Origin: Bacteroidales bacterium MB20-C3-3
GTDB lineage: Bacteria; Bacteroidota; Bacteroidia; Bacteroidales; UBA932
DNA: 64,000 nt
Direction of reading: 5' to 3'
NCBI GenBank assembly: GCA_035609245.1
Contig: CP141202.1
Location: forward strand, 806,001 to 870,000
Shown here: positions 52,433 to 61,166 of the stretch, one piece after another
How positions within the stretch are numbered: the stretch's first letter is position 1
How the letters are laid out: every line of letters begins with the position of its first letter
Notes under the pieces: generated by a model
What the model saw: only the letters and a program-made list of their open reading frames with translations
The model's database searches: none
What the model was told of the DNA's origin: nothing
Position numbers and translations under genes: made by a program

Positions 52433-52678
52433 AGGGCAGGTGGCTGTAACTTATTGAATTTTTGGTTATTGACACTTTAACCGAGGGGTCACCCCTCGGA
52501 TTAAGTGTTAATGCATTGAAATACACTTCATAGCAGCGACACGGGGAACTAAGGTTTTTCTGCCGAACGGCTGGACACGGCGGGGCACAACTTAAACCGG
52601 ACGGGAACCGGCCGTATAAACTGCGAAGCACCTTTTAGACTTGGCGGGAGGCGGTGAATTGGCGGGAGGCGGTGAGGT
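52433..52678. repeat. Conserved tail of family 2 block
   Basis: Shares CTGTAACTTATTGA, the hairpin CGAGGGGTCACCCCTCG (52479-52495 region), GTGTTAATGCATTGAAATAC, CAGCGACACGGGGAACTAAG, CTTAAACCGGACGGGAACCG, GTATAAACTGCGAAGCACC and GGCGGGAGGCGGTGA with the other blocks. No gene is seen; short frames here are by-products of the GC-rich repeat. Confidence 0.78.
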
Positions 52679-52803
52679 TTGACAGGGATATTTGTTTATC
52701 TAACAGTATGTTAGGTGTTTAAAAATTAGGTTTTTAAAAAGTTTTTCAAAAAGCGATTTGCAATCACATGTTTTCTAAGCACATAAACGAATATCACTGT
52801 CAA
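52679..52803. repeat. Family 3 MITE-like unit, 125 bp (copy B)
   Basis: TTGACAGGGATATTTGTTTA..ATAAACGAATATCACTGTCAA ends; same length as copies A and C. It follows the family 2 tail directly. Confidence 0.93.
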
Positions 52804-52824
52804 CCCGTGCCGGGCGTGAGGCTT

Positions 52825-52838
52825 GGCGGTTAACCGCC
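52825..52838. repeat. Palindrome GGCGGTTAACCGCC in a shared segment
   Basis: Perfect 14-bp palindrome, followed by CGGCTTTATGTTAGCCATTC and GGCAGA. The same segment occurs at 62217-62260, so it is a further part of the composite block. Confidence 0.85.
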
Positions 52839-52872
52839 ATCCCGGCTTTATGTTAGCCATTCGGCAGAAGAC

Positions 52873-52975
52873 ACCTTGCCACAGTTTTTGGCAGGTAGCT
52901 AACTAACTGCAAGTTGCAAAAATCGATTCTTTAAACACCTAAATTTCTGCTACTTGCAAAAAACTGCGGCAAGGT
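52873..52975. repeat. Family 1 short unit (g), 103 bp
   Basis: Inverted REP halves with changes (GGCAGGT; ACTTGCAAAAAACTGCGG) around a shorter centre that differs from the other copies (CTGCAAGTTGCAAAAATCG). It may be an independent pairing of two REPs or a divergent subfamily. A GC-rich 60-base stretch then leads to the susD stop codon. Confidence 0.85.
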
Positions 52976-53041
52976 GTCTCCCGGGCGGGGCGCTCGCCGG
53001 GCGCCAAGCCGGGCGGGGGCCAGGAGCCGGGGCCGCGCCGG

Positions 53042-54502
53042 TTACTCAGTATACCCCGGATTTTGCTGGAGCTCGGGGTAGATTTTGCGTTCGGTGTGTG
53101 AGATTGGAAGGACTATTTTGTTGAAGTTCCAGTCGATGGTGCCGGGGCAGCCTGCCGATTGGGCGAAGTTGTGGCCGTCGCCGTCAAGGCGGGTTATGGA
53201 TTTGCCCAGGCGCATCTGGTCAAAGAATCGGTGTCCCTCTCCTATAAACTCTTTGCGGCGCTCAATCTGGATGAGGTCGTCTGTGGCGGTGACTTTGGTC
53301 ACGGCCGGATTAGCGCGTTTGCGGATCACATCAAGGTAGTTGCTTGCGGCGGTTGCTCCGGCACTCCCTTTGAGGGCTCCCTCGGCAGCAATCAGGTATG
53401 CCTCTGATAGTCTGAGGAGTTTAGGGTTGTTAAGCCTGAAGTTTGTTCCTCCGTTGCCCGGGAACTTGTTTAGCCAGGCTTTCGGTTTGTCGTATTGTGA
53501 GTCGTATCTGACAAACTGGGCGCGGATGTCGGCAGGGTCGGCCTCAATAATGTTTATCCAGGCAACGGTCGGGATAAGGGAGGCTCCGGCCGATGGGGCT
53601 CCGTGCCACAGGTTGTGCCAGTATGAGGCATATCCGCCGTCGGCATCTATATTGGATTGGGCCGATACAAATAGCTCCAGCAGGGTCTCTGGTGCGCCGG
53701 TCTCTTTCCAGTAGTTTATGTACTGGTCGCGGGTTGCGAGGGCGTATGGTGATTGGTCAATAACCTCTTTTGCTGCGTTGTGTGCATTATCCCACTCGCC
53801 TTTGTAGAGGAATACCCTTGCCTGGAGGAGTTTTGCTGCCCAGTAGTTGAAGTGTCCGGTATTCTTGGATTTTGAGAGGAGCGGAAGTGCTGTTGTAAGG
53901 TCCTGCAACACTTGTGTGTATGTTTGGGCTACGGTACTTCTAGGGAGTTTGGAGTTTGACGGGGCCAGGATCTCGGTAATGAGAACTGCTCCGAGTGATG
54001 CTCCGTTGTCTTTCATGTATGGGTATCCGTAGAGCCTTGCAAGGTCAAAGTAAACCAGTGCCCTTACAGCGAGTGCCTGTCCCAGAAAGTCGTTTTTCTT
54101 GGCTATGTCTGATGCTGTAGTGGCGTTGAGGTTGCCAATATTTGCAATTAAGGTGTTGCATCTCATTATGGTCTGGTAACATTTTTTCCAGATTTCAAAG
54201 TAGGTGTTGCTCTCTGATTCGTATCCGAATGTGTAGATCTGTACCCATCCTGTACTCATTACCCTTGGCTGGATATTGTCACCGCGCTGGTCTCCCATAA
54301 GCTGCATAAGGGTTCCGTAATAGTCGGAATATTTCATATCCACATAGAGTCCGTTTACCGCCACTCCTGCGTCGTATATGGTCTTCATTGCTGTCTCGGC
54401 TACCACTACATTGGTGGGTCTTGTATCCAGAAAGTCCTGACAGGATCCAAGAGTGAGTATCACTAGCGGAATGAGAATCAGTTGTTTTATTTTATTTTTC
54501 AT
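53042..54502 (-). CDS. susD: SusD/RagB-type nutrient-binding lipoprotein
   Basis: Surface lipoprotein that binds the ligand and closes over its SusC partner. From the ATG at 54502 (MKNKIKQLILIPLVILTLGS then Cys) it has 486 residues; an upstream ATG would start inside the susC end and lacks the signal peptide logic. SusD features: QDFLDTRPTN after the lipobox, TPR-like helices (AVRALVYFDLARLYGYPYMK), LLQARVFLYKGEWDNAHNAA, and the C-terminal RRKEFIGEGHRFFDQMRLGK, LPISHTERKIYPELQQNPGY. It follows susC by 19 bases. No hydrolase gene is next to the pair, so the ligand is unknown. Confidence 0.93.
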   Translation of the reverse strand: MKNKIKQLILIPLVILTLGSCQDFLDTRPTNVVVAETAMKTIYDAGVAVNGLYVDMKYSDYYGTLMQLMGDQRGDNIQPRVMSTGWVQIYTFGYESESNTYFEIWKKCYQTIMRCNTLIANIGNLNATTASDIAKKNDFLGQALAVRALVYFDLARLYGYPYMKDNGASLGAVLITEILAPSNSKLPRSTVAQTYTQVLQDLTTALPLLSKSKNTGHFNYWAAKLLQARVFLYKGEWDNAHNAAKEVIDQSPYALATRDQYINYWKETGAPETLLELFVSAQSNIDADGGYASYWHNLWHGAPSAGASLIPTVAWINIIEADPADIRAQFVRYDSQYDKPKAWLNKFPGNGGTNFRLNNPKLLRLSEAYLIAAEGALKGSAGATAASNYLDVIRKRANPAVTKVTATDDLIQIERRKEFIGEGHRFFDQMRLGKSITRLDGDGHNFAQSAGCPGTIDWNFNKIVLPISHTERKIYPELQQNPGYTE

Positions 54503-54521
54503 AATTATCATTATTAGTGAG

Positions 54522-57500
54522 TTATAGTGATATCTCCAATCCAATTGTCACAGTCCTGAGTGCAGGGAATGTGAAGTTGTAGAATCCGTTTGACTGTACC
54601 TCAGGGTCAAAATTGAGTCCTGTGAATGTAAGCAGGTTATTGCCTGAGAGGTAGATTCTGGCGTTTGATACCTTCACCGCATCTGTGAGGTGTTTAGGGA
54701 AGAGGTATGATATTGTCATATTTTTTAACCTCAGATAGTCTCCCTTTTTAAGGGCTCTGCTTGAGTCGTAGTAACCACCCTGAGTATTTCCGGCTACACG
54801 GCGCGGAACATCGGTTATGTCTCCAGGTTTCTGCCATCTGCGGAGCTGCTCTTTAGATGTGTTTTTATATGAGTTGTAACCATCGTCCTCAATGTCGTCA
54901 ACTGAGTTGTCAAAAACATAGTGTCCGTATTTGTAAGCCCAGCTGAATGCTGCCTGGAATGACTTCCAGCTGAATGAGGCGTTGAATCCGCCGAATCCTT
55001 TTGGTATTGCTGTCATTCCCTCCAGAATTGTTGAGGAGGCCTTAGCTCTGGAAACAAGAGTTCTGTCTCTGCTTCCGTCAGGGAGAGTTGCATTTGAGTA
55101 GTATTGCGGATTACCTGTTTGCGGGTCAACTCCTGCATACTCTCTTGTGTAGTACTGAACATAAGAGTAGCCGGCTTTCCAGATGTGCGGCCTGCTTACA
55201 ATCTGCTCACCCTCTGCGGACAGAGAAAGCACTTCGTTGTGAAGTGTTGCCCAGTTGAGGCCGGCTGTAAGGGTCATATCTTTGTTCTTAATAATATCCA
55301 CATTCACAGCTAGCTCTACTCCTCTGTTTTCCATTGAGCCGATGTTTGTCAGCGCGCTGCCGAATCCTGTTGTGGATGGTACGGTTGCGTTCATCAGCAG
55401 GTCTTTTGTTGTTTTATGGTAGTACTCTGCGGTTAGTCCAACCCTGTCAAAGAGTCTGGCGTCCAGACCTATATTCCAGTTGTTGTTCTTCTCCCAGGTG
55501 AGATCCTTGTTTGCAAGGTTACTTGGGTAGCCTGCCGCCCCGGTGTCATATATTCCATAGCCGAAAACTGCCATATACCCGTAAAAATCAGAAGGCAGGG
55601 TACCGCTGGTTCCGTATGATCCCCTTAGTCTAAGGTCGTTTATCCATTTAACATCTTTTATAAACGCTTCGTTGCTGAGTCTCCAGGAGGCTGCCACAGA
55701 CCAGAAATTACCCCATCTTTTGTCCGGTCCAAGTCTTGAGGAGCCGTCCCTTCTGAAGGAGCCAGATATATAGTATCTTGTGTCATAGTCATAGTTTGCG
55801 CTTGAGACTGCCGATAGCAGGTTGGAGTTGCTTCTGTATGTGTATCCCGATTGGTAGTTTGTTGCCAGGGCCGATTCGGTTGCTCCGTAGTTGGAGAAGT
55901 CCATCTTCGCAAGGCGGGTATAGAGGAACTCCTCTTTCTCGGCCTCCCACCCTGCCATGATTGCAAAGTTGTGTTTCTTTATTGATTTGCTATAGTTTGC
56001 AATTGTGCTGCTTACTGTCCTTCCCACCATTCTGTATCGGTCCGATGCGTATCCCTGACCGTATGCGGTAAAGTTAATGTGGCCGTAAAGCCAGTGGAAC
56101 CGGTCGTGCATCTTGAGGTAGTCGTGACTAACTATACTCTTTATTTTAAGATCTTTTGTGATTTCAAGTTCGGCCCAACCCTTTAAAAGGAGTCTGAGCT
56201 GATTAGCGTCATTTATCTGGAGATCAAATTGCGGAACAGGATTTACCCTTGTTCCTCCGTCATAGTACTCCATCCAGTATGAGCCATCATCATACTTAAA
56301 AGGCCAGCGCGGAGTAAGGTGTACCTTCCAGAGATAGAAGACATTATCCTTTGCCTGTCCATCCTGGTGACCGCTCTGATCCTGGCTTGAATATTGGAAT
56401 GAACCGCCCACCTTAAGTCGGTTTGACATCTGATGTTCAGCATTAATACTTGCTGTAAGTCTGTCCAGATATTGTATTCTGTTAATACCTTTATCATCTG
56501 TGTATGCAACTGATGCAAATACCTTCGATCTCTCATTTCCGCCTGAGACGGATAGTTCATAATTTTGTGAAACTGCTGTTCTGAAGAGCTGCTTCTCCCA
56601 ATCTTCATAAATCAGGTTAGATTTTCTTGAAGGGTAGTACTTCTCTGTCTGGGCGTTCACATAGTTCTCAAGAGAGCCGTATGACTGCCAGAATACCGGA
56701 TTGTCCTTTCCATAGTTTGTCCAGGCCTCTCTGGTAAGCATCTCCCCTTCATCCTCTGACACCATTGGGTAGTTATTAACTGCAAAATATGAGACGGCCA
56801 GATTACCTTTAAATGTAGTAATCACTCTTCCTGCTTTACCCTTTTTAGTAGTAATCAGAATAACTCCGTTTGATGCCCTTGAGCCATACAGAGATGAGGC
56901 CGCAGCATCTTTAAGAACTGTAATTGTCTCTATGTCACCTGGATTCAGAAAATTCATTGAGCTGGTGTACATATTTCCCGAGCCCCAGTCACCGCTGGTT
57001 ACAGGCACACCATCTATTACATAAAGAGGTTCGTTACCTGCATTGAATGATCCGAATCCCCTGATTCGTATCTCCGGTAGTGATCCGGGCTGTCCCGATT
57101 TTTGCGCTATCTGTACTCCGGGTACTGCTCCTACTATTGCCTGTTCAAAACTCACAACAGGGATATCTTTAAAGTTCTCCTGTTTGAGCTGGGTTGCCGA
57201 GCCGGAATATGAACCCTTTGTAACTGTTCCGTAGGCTACAACCATCACCTCATCAAGCCCCACCGCCTGCTGAACCAGAATAACATCAACCTCCCCTCTT
57301 CCGTTCACGGGCACCTCCTGTGTCTGATACCCTATAAAAGTGAATACAAGTGTTCCTGTTGATGGAACATTGTTAAGTGAGTATATACCTTTAATATCTG
57401 TTGCTGTTCCGTGTGAAGTTCCCTTCACCATAACAGAGACATAAGGTACAGGCGTTCCGTCGATCGCATCAGTTACCCTTCCGGTAACTTTAATCTGGGC

Positions 57501-57563
57501 ATAGGAATAGCTGCATAGCGCAGACAGAATCCCCATTAATAGTAGAATCCGCTTAACCATCAT
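54522..57563 (-). CDS. susC: SusC/RagA-type TonB-dependent outer-membrane transporter
   Basis: 1013 residues. Signal peptide (about 1-22), carboxypeptidase-regulatory-like domain (KVTGRVTDAIDGTPVPYVSV), then the plug with the SusC signature (TVLKDAAASSLYGSRASNGV, ILITTKKGKAG) and the 22-stranded barrel ending in VTIGLEISL. A short stretch VDVILVQQAVGLDEVMVVAYGT is the usual SusC link (TonB-box region) to the plug, given by position (residues 88-109). Imports glycans or peptides with SusD. There is no sigma/anti-sigma or hybrid sensor gene nearby. Confidence 0.95.
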   Translation of the reverse strand: MMVKRILLLMGILSALCSYSYAQIKVTGRVTDAIDGTPVPYVSVMVKGTSHGTATDIKGIYSLNNVPSTGTLVFTFIGYQTQEVPVNGRGEVDVILVQQAVGLDEVMVVAYGTVTKGSYSGSATQLKQENFKDIPVVSFEQAIVGAVPGVQIAQKSGQPGSLPEIRIRGFGSFNAGNEPLYVIDGVPVTSGDWGSGNMYTSSMNFLNPGDIETITVLKDAAASSLYGSRASNGVILITTKKGKAGRVITTFKGNLAVSYFAVNNYPMVSEDEGEMLTREAWTNYGKDNPVFWQSYGSLENYVNAQTEKYYPSRKSNLIYEDWEKQLFRTAVSQNYELSVSGGNERSKVFASVAYTDDKGINRIQYLDRLTASINAEHQMSNRLKVGGSFQYSSQDQSGHQDGQAKDNVFYLWKVHLTPRWPFKYDDGSYWMEYYDGGTRVNPVPQFDLQINDANQLRLLLKGWAELEITKDLKIKSIVSHDYLKMHDRFHWLYGHINFTAYGQGYASDRYRMVGRTVSSTIANYSKSIKKHNFAIMAGWEAEKEEFLYTRLAKMDFSNYGATESALATNYQSGYTYRSNSNLLSAVSSANYDYDTRYYISGSFRRDGSSRLGPDKRWGNFWSVAASWRLSNEAFIKDVKWINDLRLRGSYGTSGTLPSDFYGYMAVFGYGIYDTGAAGYPSNLANKDLTWEKNNNWNIGLDARLFDRVGLTAEYYHKTTKDLLMNATVPSTTGFGSALTNIGSMENRGVELAVNVDIIKNKDMTLTAGLNWATLHNEVLSLSAEGEQIVSRPHIWKAGYSYVQYYTREYAGVDPQTGNPQYYSNATLPDGSRDRTLVSRAKASSTILEGMTAIPKGFGGFNASFSWKSFQAAFSWAYKYGHYVFDNSVDDIEDDGYNSYKNTSKEQLRRWQKPGDITDVPRRVAGNTQGGYYDSSRALKKGDYLRLKNMTISYLFPKHLTDAVKVSNARIYLSGNNLLTFTGLNFDPEVQSNGFYNFTFPALRTVTIGLEISL

Positions 57564-57934
57564 TAATGTTTAATTAGTGTGGATTAATAGTTTAGATTAG
57601 TTGGAAAAAAAGTGGAGCAAATCTGCAAGTACATTCACAAATTTGAATTCAACATTCAGATTATAACACTCTGAATGCCAGTGTAGCATAGTTAAGTTAA
57701 GAAATAGGGTTAATTAAGAGCACATAAAGTTAATAAAACGCAGATATTTTTACAACTTTTTATACAAAAATTATAAAGATTTCCTCCACAAGTCTTTAAT
57801 CTCCTTATTAATTGAGCATTAGCTAGTTTAATTTTTAAAGAAGCCCCGCGCTCGGGAGGTGGCGCGCAGGGCGGGCCCTGGAGACGGCGCGAGGGGCGGG
57901 CGGCGGGCCCGGGGGCCCGAGGGGCCCGAGGGGC
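57564..57934. other. Gene-free stretch upstream of susC
   Basis: 57564-57835 is AT-rich and should hold the susC promoter, but I find no convincing TAnnTTTG with a spaced TTTG. 57836-57934 is extremely GC-rich (GGCGCGCAGGGCGGGCCC type) and joins family 1 unit (h). No gene is seen. Confidence 0.5.
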
Positions 57935-58071
57935 ACCTTGCCACAGTTTTTTGCAAGTAATTGTTATTCTTGCTCTTACTAATAGCATTTTTTGATAATT
58001 TCCATGCTTCTAAAAAAATGATTTCATTAAATACTTCTATATCTGATACTTGCCAAAAACTGTGGCAAGGT
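57935..58071. repeat. Family 1 REPIN-like unit (h), 137 bp
   Basis: Complete unit; the left REP has TTTTTTGCAAGT instead of TTTTTGGCAAGT, weakening its stem, and the centre diverges from the consensus (CTTGCTCTTACTAATAGC). The right half is canonical. Confidence 0.92.
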
Positions 58072-58164
58072 CTCTCGGCCGGGGCGGAGCGCGAGCCAGA
58101 AGCCGGGGCGCTGGCCGTGGCGGGGCGCTGGAAGCGCGGCGGGGCGCTGGAAGCGGAGCTGCTC

Positions 58165-58268
58165 AAGTTATTTCCCGCAGCGGAAGGGCGGGTTATTTCC
58201 CGCTCATTTCGCAAGCTCTTTAAGGGCTTGCGGCGCGCGGGAATAACCCGGGCTGCGAGAATAACTTC
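58165..58268. repeat. Family 2 nested-hairpin unit (copy C), 104 bp
   Basis: Same structure as copies A and B; separated from unit (h) by 93 GC-rich bases. The short stem CGCAAGC/GCTTGCG is complete here. Confidence 0.92.
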
Positions 58269-58304
58269 AGGACAGACGGCTGTAACTTGTTGATATTTTG
58301 TTTA

Positions 58305-58347
58305 TTAACACTTAATCCGAGGGGTCACCCCTCGGATTAAGTGTTAA
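58305..58347. repeat. Perfect 21-bp hairpin in family 2 tail
   Basis: Arms 58305-58325 and 58327-58347 around a single C: outer TTAACACTTAATCC, inner GAGGGGT. The same place in other blocks holds hairpins with paired changes (36583-36620; 61892-61934). Confidence 0.93.
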
Positions 58348-58680
58348 TGCATTGAAATACATTTCATTGCAGCGACACGGGGAACTAAGTTTTTATGCCG
58401 AACGGCTAAACACGGCGAAGCACAACTTAAACCGGCCGGGAATCGGCCGGTTATCTTCCCCGGTTGTTCGTCTGCCCTACCCGCAGCGCTGTAACACGCT
58501 GATTACCTAAACATAAGCAATCCACCTGTCAGGTGATCTGACAGGTAGATTGTCTATGCGCTGATAATCTGGGACTTAGAACCGCACGGGTTTCGCAAAA
58601 ATCATCTGCCGAATGGCTAATACGGGTAGCTCACCAGCTTGAGCATCACCTGCACATATGCGTCGCAGTTGTAAAAAATA
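58348..58680. repeat. Rest of the family 2 tail and a CTGTCAG hairpin
   Basis: Shared block sequence (ATGCATTGAAATACATTTCA, GCAGCGACACGGGGAACTAA, CTTAAACCGGCCGGGAATCG) continues to about 58452. A separate stem follows, CAATCCACCTGTCAG / CTGACAGGTAGATTG (58518-58552). The stretch to 58680 has CTGCCGAATGGCTAA, a motif found at the edges of other blocks. No gene is seen. Confidence 0.65.
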
Positions 58681-58682
58681 AA

Positions 58683-58714
58683 TTTGGTTTATATTATAAA
58701 CTTATTTATATTTG
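58683..58714 (+). promoter_or_regulatory. Promoter of the membrane protein / wHTH operon
   Basis: TTTG (58683-58686), a 20-base spacer and TATATTTG (58707-58714) match the Bacteroidota consensus. The -7 element covers the TTG at 58712 that would otherwise open a longer frame, so translation must begin at the ATG 58739. Confidence 0.7.
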
Positions 58715-58738
58715 CAACAACAAAACAACATTGAAATT

Positions 58739-59311
58739 ATGGAAGAGAAAAATTTAACACAAAATGAGAGTCTGGAATTAATTTCCAGAATGATCAAAGA
58801 GACTCGGACAAATCTGGAAAAAAATGGTGGCGGAATTTATCTGCTATGGGGCTATTTATGGTTGGTTATTTCGCTGGCAATATATTTTTTGCTGGTGAAG
58901 AGCGGTGATTACAGGGTGCAGTGGTTATGGTTTGCCATGCCGATAATTGGCTATCCTTCAATGATATATATGATTAAGAAGAGGGAAAAGGGGGCCGTAA
59001 CTTTTATCGGTAGAGTGATCGGCTGTGTATGGATAACTATCGGTGTGGCTGCCGGCTTGCTATCACTCTATATGTTCATTGATTACAGCGCATTTCCAAT
59101 TTTGTTTGTGATGGCTCTTCTTATAAATGTGGGGGTGGCAATCAGCGGGCTTGTGATTAAATTCAAACCTGTTATTATTGCCGGATTTCTGGGTATTGCG
59201 CTTAGCTTTGTTATGCTGATGGTCTCAGGTCCCAGTCAGATTCTTGTCTCTGCGGGGTTTGCTGTTATTATGCTGATTATTCCGGGGCATATTCTGAATC
59301 GCCATGTTTAA
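58739..59311 (+). CDS. Membrane protein of unknown function, co-transcribed with a wHTH regulator
   Basis: 190 residues from the ATG at 58739. A helical cytoplasmic start (MEEKNLTQNESLELISRMIK) is followed by six or so hydrophobic helices (GIYLLWGYLWLVISLAIYFL; WLWFAMPIIGYPSMIYMI; and others to VIMLIIPGHIL). Proteins of this build are often paired with a small PadR/MarR-like regulator, as here: the regulator's ATG overlaps its end by 8 bases. Transport or signalling role unknown. Confidence 0.75.
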   Translation: MEEKNLTQNESLELISRMIKETRTNLEKNGGGIYLLWGYLWLVISLAIYFLLVKSGDYRVQWLWFAMPIIGYPSMIYMIKKREKGAVTFIGRVIGCVWITIGVAAGLLSLYMFIDYSAFPILFVMALLINVGVAISGLVIKFKPVIIAGFLGIALSFVMLMVSGPSQILVSAGFAVIMLIIPGHILNRHV

Positions 59312-59582
59312 AGAGCTGGACCCCCTACTCCACTCTCAGCTGCGGCTGGCGGTGGTTTCCATTCTGGTTTCGGTGGAGGAGGCCGATTTTGTCTTCCTCC
59401 GCGAAAAGACATCGGCAACGGCCGGAAACCTGAGTGTGCAACTGGAAAAACTGAGCGAGGCAGGATATATCTCTATTGAGAAAGGGTTCAGCGGCAAACG
59501 CCCCCGGACTACCTGCCGGATTACTGAAACGGGTAGGAAGGCGTTTGAGAATTATGTTGAGGCGCTGAAGAGCTATTTCTAA
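59304..59582 (+). CDS. Small winged-helix transcriptional regulator
   Basis: 92 residues, a single wHTH domain (HTH_34/ArsR-MarR-like): LDPLLHSQLRLAVVSILVSV, then ADFVFLREKTSATAGNLSVQ as the recognition region, LEKLSEAGYISIEKGFSGKR and the wing PRTTCRITETGRKAFENYVE. It overlaps the membrane protein gene and probably controls the operon. Ligand unknown. Confidence 0.87.
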   Translation: MFKELDPLLHSQLRLAVVSILVSVEEADFVFLREKTSATAGNLSVQLEKLSEAGYISIEKGFSGKRPRTTCRITETGRKAFENYVEALKSYF

Positions 59583-59734
59583 AATCCACAATTGGTAGTT
59601 AAAATAAATATTTTTTATAGATTTGTAAAAGACCTCATTAGAGAATTCCAGAAAGCTTTAAAGCTTGTCACCCTCACAGATCTGTCCAGGCATCGGCATT
59701 TACTTGCACTTATTATAAACTAAAATTTAAAATT

Positions 59735-60415
59735 ATGAAAAGACTGATTAAATTTAGCTTTCAGCTATTTTTTGTGTCTGCCTTAGCTATGGCGACATCT
59801 TGTGGTGGTGGAAAAACCGGGAATGGTGGCAGCAAAAGTAAATCTGTGGTAATCGGAGAGCAGGAGTGGATGGTGGAAAACCTTAATGTAACCATTTTTA
59901 GGGATGGGAGTGAAATTGAGTACATTGAATATGAGGACGACTGGAACGATGTACATAAGGAGAAGAGTCCTGCATTCTGCTACTATGAATTTAATGAGGA
60001 GAACGAAAAGATTAGCGGGAAATTATATAACTGGTATGCTGTCTCAGATCCCAGGGGAATTTGTCCGGATGGATGGAGGGTACCTACTGATGCCGACTGG
60101 CAGCAACTAATTGAATTTCTTGGCGGAGCAGAATCGGCCTACGACAAAATGAAGTCGACTTCCGGCTGGGATAACGATGACAACGGGACCAACGAAAGTG
60201 GTTTTAATGCGAAACCTTCCGGTATAGTTGATATAGTTGGACAATCCGGATTGAAAGGCGTTGGGACTATTTGGTGGGCATCTGATCCTGTGGGTATTAA
60301 AAATGCTGCTACCAGGTTAATTTATCCGGGATACCGTTATATTTACACCGATGCGCTATCAAGGGGTCAGGGGCACTCAGTAAGGTGTATTAAGGAGAAA
60401 AGCTTAGATAGGTAA
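59735..60415 (+). CDS. FISUMP-domain lipoprotein
   Basis: 226 residues. The lipobox ATSC (Cys23) follows a hydrophobic leader. The body is the Fibrobacter succinogenes major paralogous domain: GEQEWMVENLNVTIFRDGSE, ISGKLYNWYAVSDPRGICPD, GWRVPTDADWQQLIEFLGG, SGFNAKPSG and the end GQGHSVRCIKE. Surface-exposed in related bacteria; function unknown. Expressed from its own upstream region; a short gap with no gene follows the regulator. Confidence 0.88.
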   Translation: MKRLIKFSFQLFFVSALAMATSCGGGKTGNGGSKSKSVVIGEQEWMVENLNVTIFRDGSEIEYIEYEDDWNDVHKEKSPAFCYYEFNEENEKISGKLYNWYAVSDPRGICPDGWRVPTDADWQQLIEFLGGAESAYDKMKSTSGWDNDDNGTNESGFNAKPSGIVDIVGQSGLKGVGTIWWASDPVGIKNAATRLIYPGYRYIYTDALSRGQGHSVRCIKEKSLDR

Positions 60416-60450
60416 TTAATATAAAAATAGTAAAAAAAAGGAAGCCTAAG

Positions 60451-60482
60451 TGAACATATGTTCATTTTAATTTATATCTTTG
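60451..60482 (+). promoter_or_regulatory. Promoter with palindromic operator for the DUF5320-DUF134 pair
   Basis: TATCTTTG (60475-60482) fits the -7 element. Ten bases before it, in the -33 position, is the perfect 14-bp palindrome TGAACATATGTTCA (60451-60464). A dimeric repressor bound there would block the promoter. The ATG is at 60524, 41 bases after the -7 element. Confidence 0.6.
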
Positions 60483-60523
60483 TGGCACAATTAACATTTA
60501 TTAATATTATAAAATTTAAAATT

Positions 60524-60733
60524 ATGCCAGGAAGAGACAAAACAGGTCCAATGGGACAAGGTTCAGGAACAGGAAGACAATTGGGCTTTTGCTCAGGTAG
60601 TGACACTCCGGGAAACAATGCAGGAAACGGAATGGGTAGAGGATTAGGCAGGCGAGGTGGTCGTGGCCTTGGTGCCGGAAATGGAGCCGGAAGAGGCTTA
60701 GGCAGACGAGGCGGGTCCAGAGGCCAGAGTTAA
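60524..60733 (+). CDS. DUF5320-like Gly/Arg-rich small protein
   Basis: 69 residues from ATG 60524; the frame upstream (from 60458) contains the promoter and is not used. The start MPGRDKTGPMGQGSGTGRQL with GFCSGSD matches small DUF5320 proteins. The rest is repeats of GRGLGRRGGRGLGAGNGAGR. Such genes often stand beside nitrogenase-cofactor-like (NifB/NifX, Mrp-type) and DUF134 genes; here only the DUF134 gene is present. Function unknown. Confidence 0.8.
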   Translation: MPGRDKTGPMGQGSGTGRQLGFCSGSDTPGNNAGNGMGRGLGRRGGRGLGAGNGAGRGLGRRGGSRGQS

Positions 60734-60749
60734 TGATTGCGTTTGAAAT

Positions 60750-61142
60750 ATGCCAAACAGAAAAAGAGACAGACGAATAACAATGCCTCCCAGGATGGAG
60801 GGTTATAAACCATTTGGAATTCCGAGGCGTGAACTCGACAGTGTAACCCTTTTATTTGAAGAGTATGAAGCAATTAAACTTGCTGATTATGAAAATCTCA
60901 CCCAAGAAGAGGCTGCCTTAAAGATGAATATTTCAAGACCCACATTTACAAGATTATACGACAAGGCCAGAAAAAATATCGCAAAAGCCTTTGTCGAGGG
61001 AAAGGTAATATTAATTCAGGGCGGAAACTATATTACTGACAGTAATTGGTATAAATGCCGAGTATGCAATGAAACAATGAACTCGACCAAAAGCGAAGAT
61101 CACTGTATTAACTGCGATTCAGAAAATTTAGATAAATTCTGA
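60750..61142 (+). CDS. DUF134-family DNA-binding protein with zinc-ribbon tail
   Basis: 130 residues. The DUF134 domain (sigma-70 region-4-like HTH) reads RRITMPPRMEGYKPFGIPRR, LFEEYEAIKLADYENLTQEE, AALKMNISRPTFTRLYDKAR. A C-terminal ribbon with four cysteines follows (CRVC..CINC, about residues 107-124), which could bind zinc or an iron-sulphur cluster. It lies 16 bases after the DUF5320 gene and may regulate the palindromic site at 60451. Confidence 0.87.
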   Translation: MPNRKRDRRITMPPRMEGYKPFGIPRRELDSVTLLFEEYEAIKLADYENLTQEEAALKMNISRPTFTRLYDKARKNIAKAFVEGKVILIQGGNYITDSNWYKCRVCNETMNSTKSEDHCINCDSENLDKF

Positions 61143-61166
61143 TTTTATAAATCAGCATTTCTAAAA

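Noticed and set aside
57710-58293. Several Arg/Pro/Ala-rich frames in the GC-rich repeats (also at 36540-36908 and 52119-52631)
   Set aside because: They exist because GC-rich repeats contain few stops; composition is not protein-like and they overlap on both strands.
58712-58738. TTG start for the membrane protein at 58739
   Set aside because: The TTG is part of the -7 promoter element TATATTTG, so it would not be transcribed.
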